Below, one piece after another: positions 7,543 to 16,238 of a DNA stretch of 64,000 nt (position 1 is the first letter of the stretch; every line of letters starts with the position of its first letter). The notes under the pieces are model-generated. The model was not told the origin of the DNA, did no database searches, and was given only the letters and a program-made list of their open reading frames with translations. Source of the DNA: Salinibacterium sp. M195. Its GTDB lineage: Bacteria; Actinomycetota; Actinomycetes; Actinomycetales; Microbacteriaceae. Both the position numbers and the translations under genes were made by a program. The stretch spans positions 1-64,000 of the forward strand of contig NZ_CP040814.1 of assembly GCF_019443965.1 (NCBI RefSeq), read 5' to 3'.

Positions 7543-9060
7543 CTACTGTGCACGCTCGTGAAGCAACCGCGTTGCGGTATCGATATCGCTAAACGGTACG
7601 CGCTCATCGCCGACGATTTGATACGGCTCGTGTCCTTTTCCGAGCACTAAAACGACGTCATCGGGGTTCGCTGCATCGATCGCGTAAGCAATTGCCGCCC
7701 CGCGATCACGAAGCTCGATCACCCGTTCGGGATGCACAAAGCCGGCCCGGATGTGATCCAGAATCTGATCGCCATCTTCGTGGTGCACGTCGTCGTCGGT
7801 AACCACCACCACATCGGAACCCGCTTCGATAATGCGTGCCATCTCCGGTCGCTTACCCGAATCGCGATCACCCGTGGCGCCGAACACAGTAAGGATGCGG
7901 GCGTGACCAGATTCCCGCAAAGCAGCCACCGCTTGATTGACTGAGTCTGGGCTGTGACCGGCATCAACGACCACTAGCGGCAGCTGATCGTTTTCCCGAA
8001 TGCGGGTCATACGGCCCAAGACTGGCTCGAGGGGACCGATTACAGCGGCTATCGCTCGCGGTTCAACGCCGCGAGCCCACAGCACTGTTGCGCACGTGAG
8101 CAAGTTATCTACGTTGAAGCGACCGATGAGTCCGCTCGCCACATGGTGGCTCTCACCCTCGATTACAAGGTCAAATTCAAGACCATCAGCCGTGAGCTGC
8201 ACACCGTCGGCACGCACAAGTGCTTCTGCGTGACCCTGCGAACTCATGCCTATCGCTCGTACGCCCTCGGGTAGCGAGTGATGGAAGTGCTTCTCACCGG
8301 CCTCATCATCGAGGTTCAGTAGAGCTGTAGTAACGCCGGAAAGAGTGAAAATTTTCGCCTTCTGCGCCGCGTACTCCTCCATTGATCCGTGGTAATCGAG
8401 GTGATCGCGAGTTAAATTGCTGAACGCCACAATGTCGAATTCCACTCCGTCAACGCGTCGCTGTTCAAGCGCGTGAGAGCTGATCTCCATGGCGACTGAC
8501 TCAACCCCGGCGCGGCGAAAGTCATCCAAGAAATGGTGAACAGCCGTAACCTGTGGAGTCGTCATCCCCATGTTTATTCGGCGCTCACCCGTGACACCAG
8601 CGCCGAGCGTGCCGATCGTCGCGGATTTTGTGCCCAGCAACGCCCACGCCTGCGCCAGCAAGTGGACAGTCGAAGTTTTGCCGTTCGTACCAGTGATCCC
8701 CACGACCTTCATTGCGGCAGAGGGATGCTCGACAAACGCATCCGCCATAACCCCGATGACGTCGCGCAGGTGCGTAATCGCGAACATCCGCTCATCAAGA
8801 TCAATCCCCTCGGCAGCTTTCGCATCGACGAGCACCGCCACAGCGCCCTGAGCGAGAGCTGCGTCGATGTACGGCAGTGCCGAAGAAGCACTCGTGCCGA
8901 TCGCAACGAACACGTCATTTTTGCCTGCTTCACGGCTATCCTGCACGAGGCGTCGAGCCTCGAGCACCACACCGGAATACTCCGGATCCCACTGGCCCAG
9001 ATCTAGCGGCCGCAGCGGTGCCTTCTCCCCAGCCTGGCCGGGGTGCCAGACCTCGATCAC
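7543..9060 (-). CDS. murE: MurE-type UDP-MurNAc-L-Ala-D-Glu:diamino-acid ligase with atypical substrate motif
   Basis: ATP-dependent ligase adding the third amino acid to the muropeptide precursor in the cytoplasm. The 505-residue protein has the Mur N-terminal fold, the ATP loop GTNGKTS (124-130), the carbamylated-lysine segment AAQKAKIF (231-238) and FSNLTRDHLDYHG. At the substrate site, where DAP-adding enzymes carry DNPR, it has TDDDVHHED (421-429). The DYAHTPD motif reads DAGHSPD. This argues against meso-diaminopimelate and fits a Lys/Orn/Dab-type wall as known in Microbacteriaceae; the actual substrate is not readable. It overlaps ridA by ATGA and is away from the mur/fts cluster, so a second copy elsewhere is possible. 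Confidence 0.85.
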   Translation of the reverse strand: MIEVWHPGQAGEKAPLRPLDLGQWDPEYSGVVLEARRLVQDSREAGKNDVFVAIGTSASSALPYIDAALAQGAVAVLVDAKAAEGIDLDERMFAITHLRDVIGVMADAFVEHPSAAMKVVGITGTNGKTSTVHLLAQAWALLGTKSATIGTLGAGVTGERRINMGMTTPQVTAVHHFLDDFRRAGVESVAMEISSHALEQRRVDGVEFDIVAFSNLTRDHLDYHGSMEEYAAQKAKIFTLSGVTTALLNLDDEAGEKHFHHSLPEGVRAIGMSSQGHAEALVRADGVQLTADGLEFDLVIEGESHHVASGLIGRFNVDNLLTCATVLWARGVEPRAIAAVIGPLEPVLGRMTRIRENDQLPLVVVDAGHSPDSVNQAVAALRESGHARILTVFGATGDRDSGKRPEMARIIEAGSDVVVVTDDDVHHEDGDQILDHIRAGFVHPERVIELRDRGAAIAYAIDAANPDDVVLVLGKGHEPYQIVGDERVPFSDIDTATRLLHERAQ

Positions 9061-9518
9061 GCGAACTCGAACACGAACTCGATTTCCACCGGGGCATCAA
9101 GCGGAAGTACGGCAACGCCGACAGCGCTGCGAGCATGCTTGCCCGCCTCGCCAAAGATTTCACCGAGAAGTTCCGATGCCCCGTTAATGACACCGGGTTG
9201 ACCGGTGAAACTCGGGTCGGAAGCCACGAATCCCACGACCTTCACCACACGAGTGATGCGGTCAAGCGAACCGATGACACTTTTCGCCGCCGCAAGACCG
9301 TTCAGCACGCAGGTCTTGGCGTACTCGTGAGCTGCGGCGGCATCCACCTCAGCACCGACTTTTCCCGTAGCAGGCAGCGCACCGCCAACCAAAGGAAGCT
9401 GGCCAGAGGTGTACACAAGGTTGCCAGTGACCATCGCAGCCACATACGACGCAAGCGGCTTGGAAGTTTCGGGAACGGTGAGATTCAGCTCTGCGAGGCG
9501 TTCATCAAGCTGTGACAT
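9057..9518 (-). CDS. RidA family protein (enamine/imine deaminase-like)
   Basis: A 153-residue RidA/YjgF-like cytoplasmic protein; the family hydrolyses reactive enamine/imine intermediates. Visible family features are VYTSGQLPL, EYAKTCVLNGLAAAKSVIGSLDRITRVVKVVGFV, and the C-terminal HARSAVGVAVLPLDAPVEIEFVFE. In classical RidA the Arg of xxRxxV..L is catalytic; here ARSAVGVAVLPLD keeps an Arg. Start at 9518 is chosen because GGAAGAGAA precedes it and the ATG overlaps the stop of the DUF4177 gene (TAATG). It also overlaps murE by 4 bp, forming a three-gene unit. Confidence 0.88.
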   Translation of the reverse strand: MSQLDERLAELNLTVPETSKPLASYVAAMVTGNLVYTSGQLPLVGGALPATGKVGAEVDAAAAHEYAKTCVLNGLAAAKSVIGSLDRITRVVKVVGFVASDPSFTGQPGVINGASELLGEIFGEAGKHARSAVGVAVLPLDAPVEIEFVFEFA

Positions 9519-9679
9519 TAGTTGTTCTCTTCCTTGACACGTTTGAAATAGGCAACAGGGCCCCCCTCGGGGCCGGTACCGACCTGCACAAGCTCCCAAC
9601 CTTCAGATCCCCAATTATTGAGGATTGCGGTGGAATTGTGCACCATCAGTGGTGTAGTTAGGTACTCCCATTTGGGCAT
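9518..9679 (-). CDS. Small DUF4177-like protein (53 aa)
   Basis: A 53-residue frame from ATG at 9679 to TAA at 9518-9520, starting MPKWEYLTTPL and continuing NNWGSEGWELVQVGTG to a C-terminal YFKRVK. The KWEY opening, the GWELV core and the short length are typical of DUF4177 proteins, which have no known biochemical role. It is the first gene of the unit with ridA and murE and is divergent from the PBP gene; this association with ponA-type genes is common in Actinobacteria. Confidence 0.85.
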   Translation of the reverse strand: MPKWEYLTTPLMVHNSTAILNNWGSEGWELVQVGTGPEGGPVAYFKRVKEENN

Positions 9680-9733
9680 ATTTGCGGCTCCCGTTCAGCA
9701 TGGCGTTATCAATGATCCCTTACTGTTGATCAT

Positions 9734-12286
9734 ATGTCTGCCCTAAAAACTCCGCGTCGTGGCGTGCTCTCGGCTCTAGCCGGACTCATTAGCTTTAGCG
9801 CCCTCGCTGGCGTGCTCGTCACTGCCATGGTCGCCCCCGCGCTCGCCGTCACCGGCATCACCGCTTCTAGCACCATCGGAATTTTCGATGGGCTCCCCGA
9901 TTACCTCGAAATTGGGCAGCAGCCAGAGCGCAATACGATCTATGCCCAGTACACCGGCAGGGGCAGCGTTGACGGGTACTACCCCATCGCCACGATTTAC
10001 GACCAGAACCGTCAAGAAGTCAGTTATGACGAGATTTCTCCCTACGTGATCGATGCCACAGTTTCTGGTGAAGACCGCCGTTTTTTCGACCATGGCGGCG
10101 TTGACGTCCAGTCGATCGTTCGTGCGGCTGTTGGTAACTTTGTCGCTTCGGACGTTCAGGGTGGCGCTTCCACGCTCACCATGCAGCTCGTGAAAAACAC
10201 CTACATCTCTGAAGCAGAATCGCTGCCGAACGAAGACGAACGCACTGCAGCGTACGAAGATGCAACGCGCGAGACCTTCGACCGCAAGCTGAAGGAAATG
10301 AAGCTGGCGATTGGCCTTGAGAAGCGGTACACGAAGAAAGAAATCCTGACCGCCTACCTCAACATTGCCAACTTTGGCAACGCGACTTATGGCATCCAAG
10401 CCGCCGCCCAGCGCTACTACAGCGTCGATGCCAAAAACCTCACGATCGAACAGGCCGCGAGCCTCGTCGCAATCGTGCAAGAGCCGAGTGTGCGGAATCT
10501 CTCTGATCCTGAATATTTCGCGGCCAATCTAGATCGTCGTGACGTTATCTTGAGGGCGATGTACGACACTGATTCGATTACTCGCGCCGAATACGACACC
10601 GCCTTAGCTATCCCCGTTAACGAAGAGACAGTGGTTCCTTCGGCGCCCAAGAACGGCTGCATAGCGGCGAACCAATACTCGAAATGGTTCTGCGATTACG
10701 TCGTCAAGAGTGTTCCTGATTTCGAATTTCTCGGCGACTCTGTCGACGAACGTAACGCTAATTGGAAGCAGGGCGGCTACAAGCTCTACACAACCCTCGA
10801 CCTTGACGCACAGATTCCCGCACAGCAGGCGACCTGGACTTACGCCCCCAACACCGAAACAGCTTTCCAGCTGGGCAGCGCCACCTCCACAGTCGAAGCA
10901 GGCACCGGGAGGGTTCTTGTGATGGCGGAAAACAAGTTGTTCAACAACACTTTGGATGGCGGAGGCACAGAGAGCACCGCCGTAAACTACAACACCGGCT
11001 TCGAGTACGGTGGATCGAGCGGCTTCCAGCCGGGTTCTACCTACAAGGTTTTCACGTTGATCGAATGGCTCATTCAGGGCAAAGGCGTTTACGAACGCCT
11101 CTTAGGAACAGCCCGCGACATGCCGGCCTCCGACTTCTTGGATAGCTGCAACGGCCCCTGGGGTGGCCCGGTGAAGTACGGCAACAACGCTAACGAACGT
11201 GGTATCTATACCGTCGCGGAAGGCACCGCAGAATCCATCAACGGAATCTTCTTCTCCATGGCTGCCCAGCTAGACCTCTGCAACATCCGTAACGTGGCGG
11301 CAGACATGGGCGTGGAACGCGCAGACGGCAAAGAGCTTCAGACAAACCCTGCATCAATTATCGGAACCAATGAAGTCACCCCGCTCAGCATGGCCTCCGC
11401 CTACGCCGCGATCGGTGCTGGCGGCCTCTGGTGCGAGCCCATTATCATCGACAAGGCTGTCGACTCACGAGAAAATGACCTTGGCGGTCAAGAGAAAAAG
11501 TGCCGCCAGGCGCTCTCTCCCGAAGTCGCGGCAACAACCGCGTTCGTTCTTGAGGAGCCGATTCGCCGCGGAAATGCCGCCTACGCTAACCCGGAGGATG
11601 GAATCCCCATCTTTGGAAAGACCGGAACCACTGACGACGCTGTTCATACGTGGATGGCCAGCGGAACGACACGCTACGGCACCGCCACGTGGGTAGGAAA
11701 CGTCGCCGGATTCCAATCCATCCAAGATGTTTCATATGCCGGAGTCTCCGGCTATCGCCTTCGTCATTACATTACTAACGCGACAGATTCTGCCCTCAAT
11801 ATCAAGTACCCCGGAACTGCATTCCGTGAGCCCGATCCCAAGCTCCTCACTGGCACGGGTACCGAGGTTCCCGATGTGAGGTTGCAATCGCTTGAGCAAG
11901 CCAAATCTGTGCTCGAGAGTCTCAAATTCACCTTCAACGATGGCGGTACGGTCGATTCTGAATTGCCAGCCGGACAGGTCGTGAAAACCGAGCCTGCAGC
12001 CGGAACTCAGTCAGCACCAGGTGCAACTGTCACGGTTTACACCAGCAAGGGCAACAAGATAAAGGTGCCGGATGCGGTTGGCGACGGGAAGTCAAATGAC
12101 TTTGCTACCGCCCAAGGAATATTGAATGGGGCTGGCTTCAACAACGTCAGCACCACGTGCGATGAGGTTTCCCCTGGCAGTCCGTCCGTAGGCTTCGTGA
12201 CATCGTCGAACCCGACACCCGGGACGTTCGCGCTTACGAGCTCGACAGTGACAATTGTGGTGGCGCAGGCCACCCCGTGCCCATGA
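9734..12286 (+). CDS. Bifunctional class A penicillin-binding protein with PASTA domains
   Basis: An 850-residue membrane-anchored glycosyltransferase/transpeptidase that polymerises and crosslinks peptidoglycan. An N-terminal anchor (about 14-40) is followed by a GT51 domain with EDRRFFDHGG (113-122) and GGASTLTMQLVKN. The transpeptidase carries STYK (active Ser435), SIN near residue 500 and KTG (629-631). Two PASTA repeats close the protein: EVPDVRLQSLEQAKSVL (about 710 on) and IKVPDAVG to the C-terminus, the second with two cysteines. It resembles PonA2-type enzymes of Actinobacteria. The next gene overlaps by ATGA. No strong ribosome-binding site precedes the ATG. Confidence 0.95.
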   Translation: MSALKTPRRGVLSALAGLISFSALAGVLVTAMVAPALAVTGITASSTIGIFDGLPDYLEIGQQPERNTIYAQYTGRGSVDGYYPIATIYDQNRQEVSYDEISPYVIDATVSGEDRRFFDHGGVDVQSIVRAAVGNFVASDVQGGASTLTMQLVKNTYISEAESLPNEDERTAAYEDATRETFDRKLKEMKLAIGLEKRYTKKEILTAYLNIANFGNATYGIQAAAQRYYSVDAKNLTIEQAASLVAIVQEPSVRNLSDPEYFAANLDRRDVILRAMYDTDSITRAEYDTALAIPVNEETVVPSAPKNGCIAANQYSKWFCDYVVKSVPDFEFLGDSVDERNANWKQGGYKLYTTLDLDAQIPAQQATWTYAPNTETAFQLGSATSTVEAGTGRVLVMAENKLFNNTLDGGGTESTAVNYNTGFEYGGSSGFQPGSTYKVFTLIEWLIQGKGVYERLLGTARDMPASDFLDSCNGPWGGPVKYGNNANERGIYTVAEGTAESINGIFFSMAAQLDLCNIRNVAADMGVERADGKELQTNPASIIGTNEVTPLSMASAYAAIGAGGLWCEPIIIDKAVDSRENDLGGQEKKCRQALSPEVAATTAFVLEEPIRRGNAAYANPEDGIPIFGKTGTTDDAVHTWMASGTTRYGTATWVGNVAGFQSIQDVSYAGVSGYRLRHYITNATDSALNIKYPGTAFREPDPKLLTGTGTEVPDVRLQSLEQAKSVLESLKFTFNDGGTVDSELPAGQVVKTEPAAGTQSAPGATVTVYTSKGNKIKVPDAVGDGKSNDFATAQGILNGAGFNNVSTTCDEVSPGSPSVGFVTSSNPTPGTFALTSSTVTIVVAQATPCP

Positions 12287-13248
12287 CCCGACGTCTCTCC
12301 GCCGCAGCTACCGCACTGAGTGCGGTAGCTGCGGTCGGGGTCGCCACTCTGGCCTGGGGCACCCTCGTTGAACGCAATCGCTACACCGTTCGCCACGAGA
12401 CCTTGCCGATCCTTGACCCCGGCGCACGCGACATCACAGTGCTACACCTCTCGGATCTGCACATGGCACCATGGCAGACCCGAAAACAGGAGTGGGTTCG
12501 CGGGCTGGCCGTCTACGAGCCCGATCTCATCATTAACACCGGCGACAATTTGGGTCACACTGACGGCCTCGAGGGCATTACACGGTCCTTCGAGCCGTTT
12601 AAGGGCACCCCCGGAGTCTTTGTACACGGGTCAAACGATTACTACGGCCCTCAGTTCAAGAACCCATTTACGTACTTCACCGCCCCAACCTCGAGCCACA
12701 GCCCCGTCGAACACCTCGACACAGACGCGCTCAATACGTACTTTGAAGACGATCTCGGCTGGCTCTCCCTCAACAATCACGCACGGGCTTTAGAGCTTCG
12801 CGGTTCACGCCTAGAACTCTTTGGCACCGCTGACGCGCACCGAGGCTGGGAACGCCTCGATCGGCTGCCCGCGAACGTTGAAGAGATGCGGGAGAACGTC
12901 GGCTGGGCGGATGACCCCTACGGACCAGAAACAGTGTCAATCGGGGTAACCCACGCCCCATACCGTCGGGTGCTCGACGCGCTCGTGACCAATGGCGCCG
13001 AGGCAATCTTTGCTGGACACACTCACGGCGGACAAGTACGGATTCCCGGAATGCCCGCCCTCGTCACCAATTGCGATATTCCGCGCGAGCAAGCAAGCGG
13101 CCTCAGTATCTGGCATCACCTGCGCCGCGCCGCGTTCCTGAACGTCAGCGCCGGCCTCGGAACCTCGATTTACGCACCCGTTCGCTTCGCCTGCAGACCA
13201 GAAGCGGTCATAGTGACTCTCACCGCCGGAGATATCGGCTATTCTTGA
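12283..13248 (+). CDS. Membrane-anchored metallophosphoesterase
   Basis: A 321-residue calcineurin-like phosphoesterase with one N-terminal membrane helix (about 5-25) followed by an external or peripheral catalytic domain. Metal-binding motifs are LHLSDLHM, INTGDNLGHTD, GSNDYYG (GSND replaces the usual GNHD) and GHTHGGQVRIPG. The YkuE/class III-like group includes enzymes acting on lipid-linked phosphates, but the substrate here is unknown. ATG at 12283 overlaps the PBP stop, implying coupled translation and a wall- or envelope-related role. A GTG six bases upstream is an alternative start. Confidence 0.9.
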   Translation: MTRRLSAAATALSAVAAVGVATLAWGTLVERNRYTVRHETLPILDPGARDITVLHLSDLHMAPWQTRKQEWVRGLAVYEPDLIINTGDNLGHTDGLEGITRSFEPFKGTPGVFVHGSNDYYGPQFKNPFTYFTAPTSSHSPVEHLDTDALNTYFEDDLGWLSLNNHARALELRGSRLELFGTADAHRGWERLDRLPANVEEMRENVGWADDPYGPETVSIGVTHAPYRRVLDALVTNGAEAIFAGHTHGGQVRIPGMPALVTNCDIPREQASGLSIWHHLRRAAFLNVSAGLGTSIYAPVRFACRPEAVIVTLTAGDIGYS

Positions 13249-13276
13249 TCTGTTGGTCACGCAAGTGATCAGCGAT

Positions 13277-13350
<74 letters not shown>

Positions 13351-13374
13351 CAGTGTGATGTCGCAAGACATCCG

Positions 13375-13411
13375 AATAGCCTGAACTCACGGATTGTGGG
13401 TTCAGGCTATT
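13375..13411 (+). terminator. Rho-independent terminator after tRNA-Pro
   Basis: A 16-bp stem with one G-T or mismatch (13375-13390 with 13396-13411), GGATT loop, followed by TTTTG. It ends the tRNA transcript. The rest of the gap to 13554 shows nothing recognisable. Confidence 0.88.
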
Positions 13412-13554
13412 TTTGCGCCACCAGGTCTGTAGTCGCGGTCGCGGTCAATGTCGACCATGAGTTCCCGCCAGATCTCTCCCATGGCGACGTTCATGATGGT
13501 GTCGGCTCAGCCCATACGCGCGTGTTGCTCGAACGCCACGTCGCCGCTCACGTT

Positions 13555-14583
13555 CTAACGCTGAGCTGTCTGCTGTTTCGCGCTCATAGGGCTGCGCCGC
13601 CAGTTCTTACGCGTGAAGACCGGCATCACGAACAGCGCGTGGACCGCGCCCACTCGATCGCTCACAAGCGAGATGAGGGTGGCCGCAATGACATACGACG
13701 CTAAGGCTATCGGATACCACCACGAGCTCGTGGGAACGTCGAGAGCGCTCATCAGCATGACCAGGTAGATAAGAATCAGCGGATGCGTCACGTAGTAGAT
13801 GATGGAATGACGGCCTACGTAAGCAAACAGGGAATACAAGATTCCGGGCCGGAGCCATTGCGCGGCACCGATGGCGAACGCCAAACCAGCAAGAGCAAAG
13901 GGGGCCACCCTGAGATCGTACAAAGGAAGCAAGCCCTGTGAGGCGGCCCAAGCCGCGATGGCGGTCGGCACGAACGTCAGCGCGATGACGATTGGTCTCC
14001 GGAGAATCCCAAGAGCTACGGAAAGGTTCTGCGATAACCAGCAGCCAATCATAAAAAACGCGAAGAGGTAGAGGAATCGCGGCATTGTTGCGACCGAGGG
14101 AACAACGAATGACGCGACAAGAGAAGCGGCGGCGACAAGGGGCGCTGGGATCTTTCGCACGACAAGATAGAGGACATAGAAGGCGAAAAGATAATAAAGA
14201 AACCAGAGAGTACTGTACGGTCGCCAAATAATGCTCACCATGGTCGCGGGATCCCAGCCCGCTCCTCTGAAGATCATCAGAAAAGACCAGATTACGTAGG
14301 GCCAGAGAACGTAGCGCACTCTCCTCAGAAGATAGCCAGGGAGTCCTTTGGCATAAGAACGATCGACAAAAAGACCTGAAAGCAACACGAGAACGGCCAT
14401 GCGAAACGGCCAAAAGAGCCTGTTGATCTCCAAGAGGCGGTCGCCCGTGACCTGCGGTAATTTCTCAGCGCCTATAAGAATAGACACCGCGTGCGTGGAG
14501 ACCACGAGAAGCACGGCAAGGCCACGGAGAAAGTCAATCCATCCCATCCGGGAGGGACCCGCCTGCGCGTTCAAGGATGTCAA
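13555..14583 (-). CDS. Acyltransferase 3 family integral membrane protein
   Basis: A 342-residue polytopic membrane protein with about ten predicted helices. The N-terminal WIDFLRGLAVLLVVSTHA has the conserved (R/W)xDxLRG...HA pattern of acyltransferase-3/OpgC-like enzymes that O-acylate sugars or surface polymers. RSYAKGLPGYLLRRVRYVLWPY is the second typical segment. The start is TTG at 14583 with GGAG six bases upstream. It is a lone gene between tRNA-Pro and the thymidine kinase operon; the acceptor cannot be named. Confidence 0.82.
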   Translation of the reverse strand: MTSLNAQAGPSRMGWIDFLRGLAVLLVVSTHAVSILIGAEKLPQVTGDRLLEINRLFWPFRMAVLVLLSGLFVDRSYAKGLPGYLLRRVRYVLWPYVIWSFLMIFRGAGWDPATMVSIIWRPYSTLWFLYYLFAFYVLYLVVRKIPAPLVAAASLVASFVVPSVATMPRFLYLFAFFMIGCWLSQNLSVALGILRRPIVIALTFVPTAIAAWAASQGLLPLYDLRVAPFALAGLAFAIGAAQWLRPGILYSLFAYVGRHSIIYYVTHPLILIYLVMLMSALDVPTSSWWYPIALASYVIAATLISLVSDRVGAVHALFVMPVFTRKNWRRSPMSAKQQTAQR

Positions 14584-14889
14584 TCTCGCTCCACAGTTCC
14601 AACCATGAGTCTTGCGGAAGGCCGTTTCTTTGGAGCCAACAACTCGATCTACTCTTTGGTCTTTCGAGTTTACGGACTATCACGCGACGGGCATCATCGA
14701 GGGTGGACCACTTATGGCGCTGAACAGATAAAACAACCCGTTTCCGACATATTCAGCCGACCTCAGTGGGCAGCGACAGCAGAAAGAGCCCAGGGCTCCT
14801 ACGAAGGTTCATCGCAGTCAGAATGAATAGCGACTCAATAGGTTGGGGATTCGCGCTTCTCGAAAACCTCTGCAGCGATTCGATATGCC
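14584..14889 (+). other. 306-bp gap without recognisable gene
   Basis: No credible coding frame, RNA gene or clear terminator is visible between the acyltransferase gene and tdk. It must hold the acyltransferase promoter and the end of the tdk transcript. Confidence 0.6.
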
Positions 14890-15555
14890 CTACGCAAAGT
14901 CTGCGTCGGGGGCGCTTCCGTAGCTGAACTCAATCTTGGGGCGCCAGCCGCTGTTGAGAACGCCGCCGCTCTCCTCTAGGTAGCACGCGCCACAGAGGGA
15001 CTGGTAGCCGACATCCACGCCATCGATGGCGACTTGATCACCATCGAAAATAAATTCATCGCCAACGGTGCGAGCGTTGAAGACTGCCTTGCGACCGCAG
15101 CGGCAAATCGTTTTGAGCTCCTCAAGCGAATGCGCGATCTCGAGCAAACGCCTACTGCCCGGAAATGCCACCGTCTGAAAATCGGTGCGGATGCCGTAGG
15201 CAAGAACCGGAACCTTTTCAACGATAGCGATGCGCAACAGATCGTCGACCTGAGCCTCACTAAAGAACTGGGCCTCGTCGACAAGAAGACAGCTCACGGG
15301 CAAACCAGTTTCTTCGAAGACCCGAGCACGTTCGCGCGCAAACACTTCGTAAACGTCATCATTAGGCGCGATCGTGAAATCTACCTGGCGAGTAACGCCT
15401 AGACGAGAAATGATGGCGTTGTCGCCTTTGGTGTCGATGTGAGGCTTCGCCAAAAGTACTTGCTGATCGCGCTCTTCATAGTTGAAGGCGGCCTGCAACA
15501 GCGCGGTGCTCTTGCCACTGTTCATGGCTCCGTAGCGGAAATACAGTTTGCTCAT
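14890..15555 (-). CDS. tdk: Thymidine kinase (type II)
   Basis: ATP-dependent salvage kinase converting thymidine to dTMP. The 221-residue protein has the P-loop GAMNSGKST (9-17), the Walker B-like DEAQFF (93-98) and a zinc-binding lasso with CRCG and CGAC cysteine pairs near 143 and 188; VGYQSLCGACYL is the thymidine-binding loop. Its ATG overlaps the stop of the response-regulator gene by one base (TGATG), so it is the last cistron of a four-gene signalling operon, which is an unexpected setting for tdk. Confidence 0.95.
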   Translation of the reverse strand: MSKLYFRYGAMNSGKSTALLQAAFNYEERDQQVLLAKPHIDTKGDNAIISRLGVTRQVDFTIAPNDDVYEVFARERARVFEETGLPVSCLLVDEAQFFSEAQVDDLLRIAIVEKVPVLAYGIRTDFQTVAFPGSRRLLEIAHSLEELKTICRCGRKAVFNARTVGDEFIFDGDQVAIDGVDVGYQSLCGACYLEESGGVLNSGWRPKIEFSYGSAPDADFA

Positions 15556-16238
15556 CAGCGTAGAAATCCATCCTCAGCGGCCCGACGAATAAGGTCAGCT
15601 TTCTTACTTGCCGGCCGGTTGGCTTTTGCGTACTTTTCGCGCACTCTACGAAGATACGTCTTCGCGGTCTCATATTGCACATTCATGCGTTCAGCGACTT
15701 GAGGCGTGCTTAGTCCAGAAGCGTACAGGGTGAGCGCGTCGGCTTCACCGGCGCTCAGTTTTGGCTTGGATTGATCGGCGGAGCCAGAGGGAAGCGGGCG
15801 CCAATCATGCGGTGCAGCACCTTCTGCCTCGACGCCCATGATCTCGCGGGCGGAATCCATCACCTCGTGCATCGGTAGCGACTTCGAGAGAAATGTGGCT
15901 GCACCGGCCGAGAGAGCACGTTCACGGGCTTCTCTACTATCGAGACTCGACAGCACAATGACCTTCGCCCCGGCAGCACGACAAGTGCGCACCCGTGCTT
16001 CGATCGATACTGGCTCTTTCAGCTGGAAGTCGAGGAAGACTAGCTCGGTAGGAAACCGGTCGCTGTGAACTAGCTGGAGCCAGGTGCTCGCCGTGAGCAC
16101 AACGTCGAAGTCTGGTGCGTTGTTCGTGATCCAGCTGTTGAGGCTATCAAGCAACACCTCATGGTCATCCAAGATGGCAAGCCTGATGGGCGCGCGATCG
16201 CCCATGCGAACGCTGAGTGGAGAATCAGGGGGTGTCAT
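15555..16238 (-). CDS. NarL/LuxR-family response regulator
   Basis: A 227-residue two-domain regulator. The receiver has the acidic pair D24-D25 (ILDDHE), phospho-acceptor D70 (VFLDF), S97/S98 and K119 (FLSKS), so it should be phosphorylatable. The C-terminal domain (about 150-227) is a LuxR-like helix-turn-helix (LSAGEADALTLYASG...TPQVAERMNVQYETAKTYL). Start at 16238 gives a 14-bp overlap with the upstream gene; ATG at 16205 is possible. It is the likely partner of the kinase at 17388-18608. Confidence 0.88.
   Translation of the reverse strand: MTPPDSPLSVRMGDRAPIRLAILDDHEVLLDSLNSWITNNAPDFDVVLTASTWLQLVHSDRFPTELVFLDFQLKEPVSIEARVRTCRAAGAKVIVLSSLDSREARERALSAGAATFLSKSLPMHEVMDSAREIMGVEAEGAAPHDWRPLPSGSADQSKPKLSAGEADALTLYASGLSTPQVAERMNVQYETAKTYLRRVREKYAKANRPASKKADLIRRAAEDGFLR

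Noticed and set aside
9776..10480. Minus-strand frame of 234 codons inside the PBP gene
   Set aside because: Overlaps the glycosyltransferase domain of a well-supported gene and has no recognisable motif.
13607..14413. Second minus-strand frame of 268 codons inside the acyltransferase gene
   Set aside because: The other frame has the acyltransferase-3 pattern and regular membrane helices; this one is Arg/Ser-rich shadow sequence.
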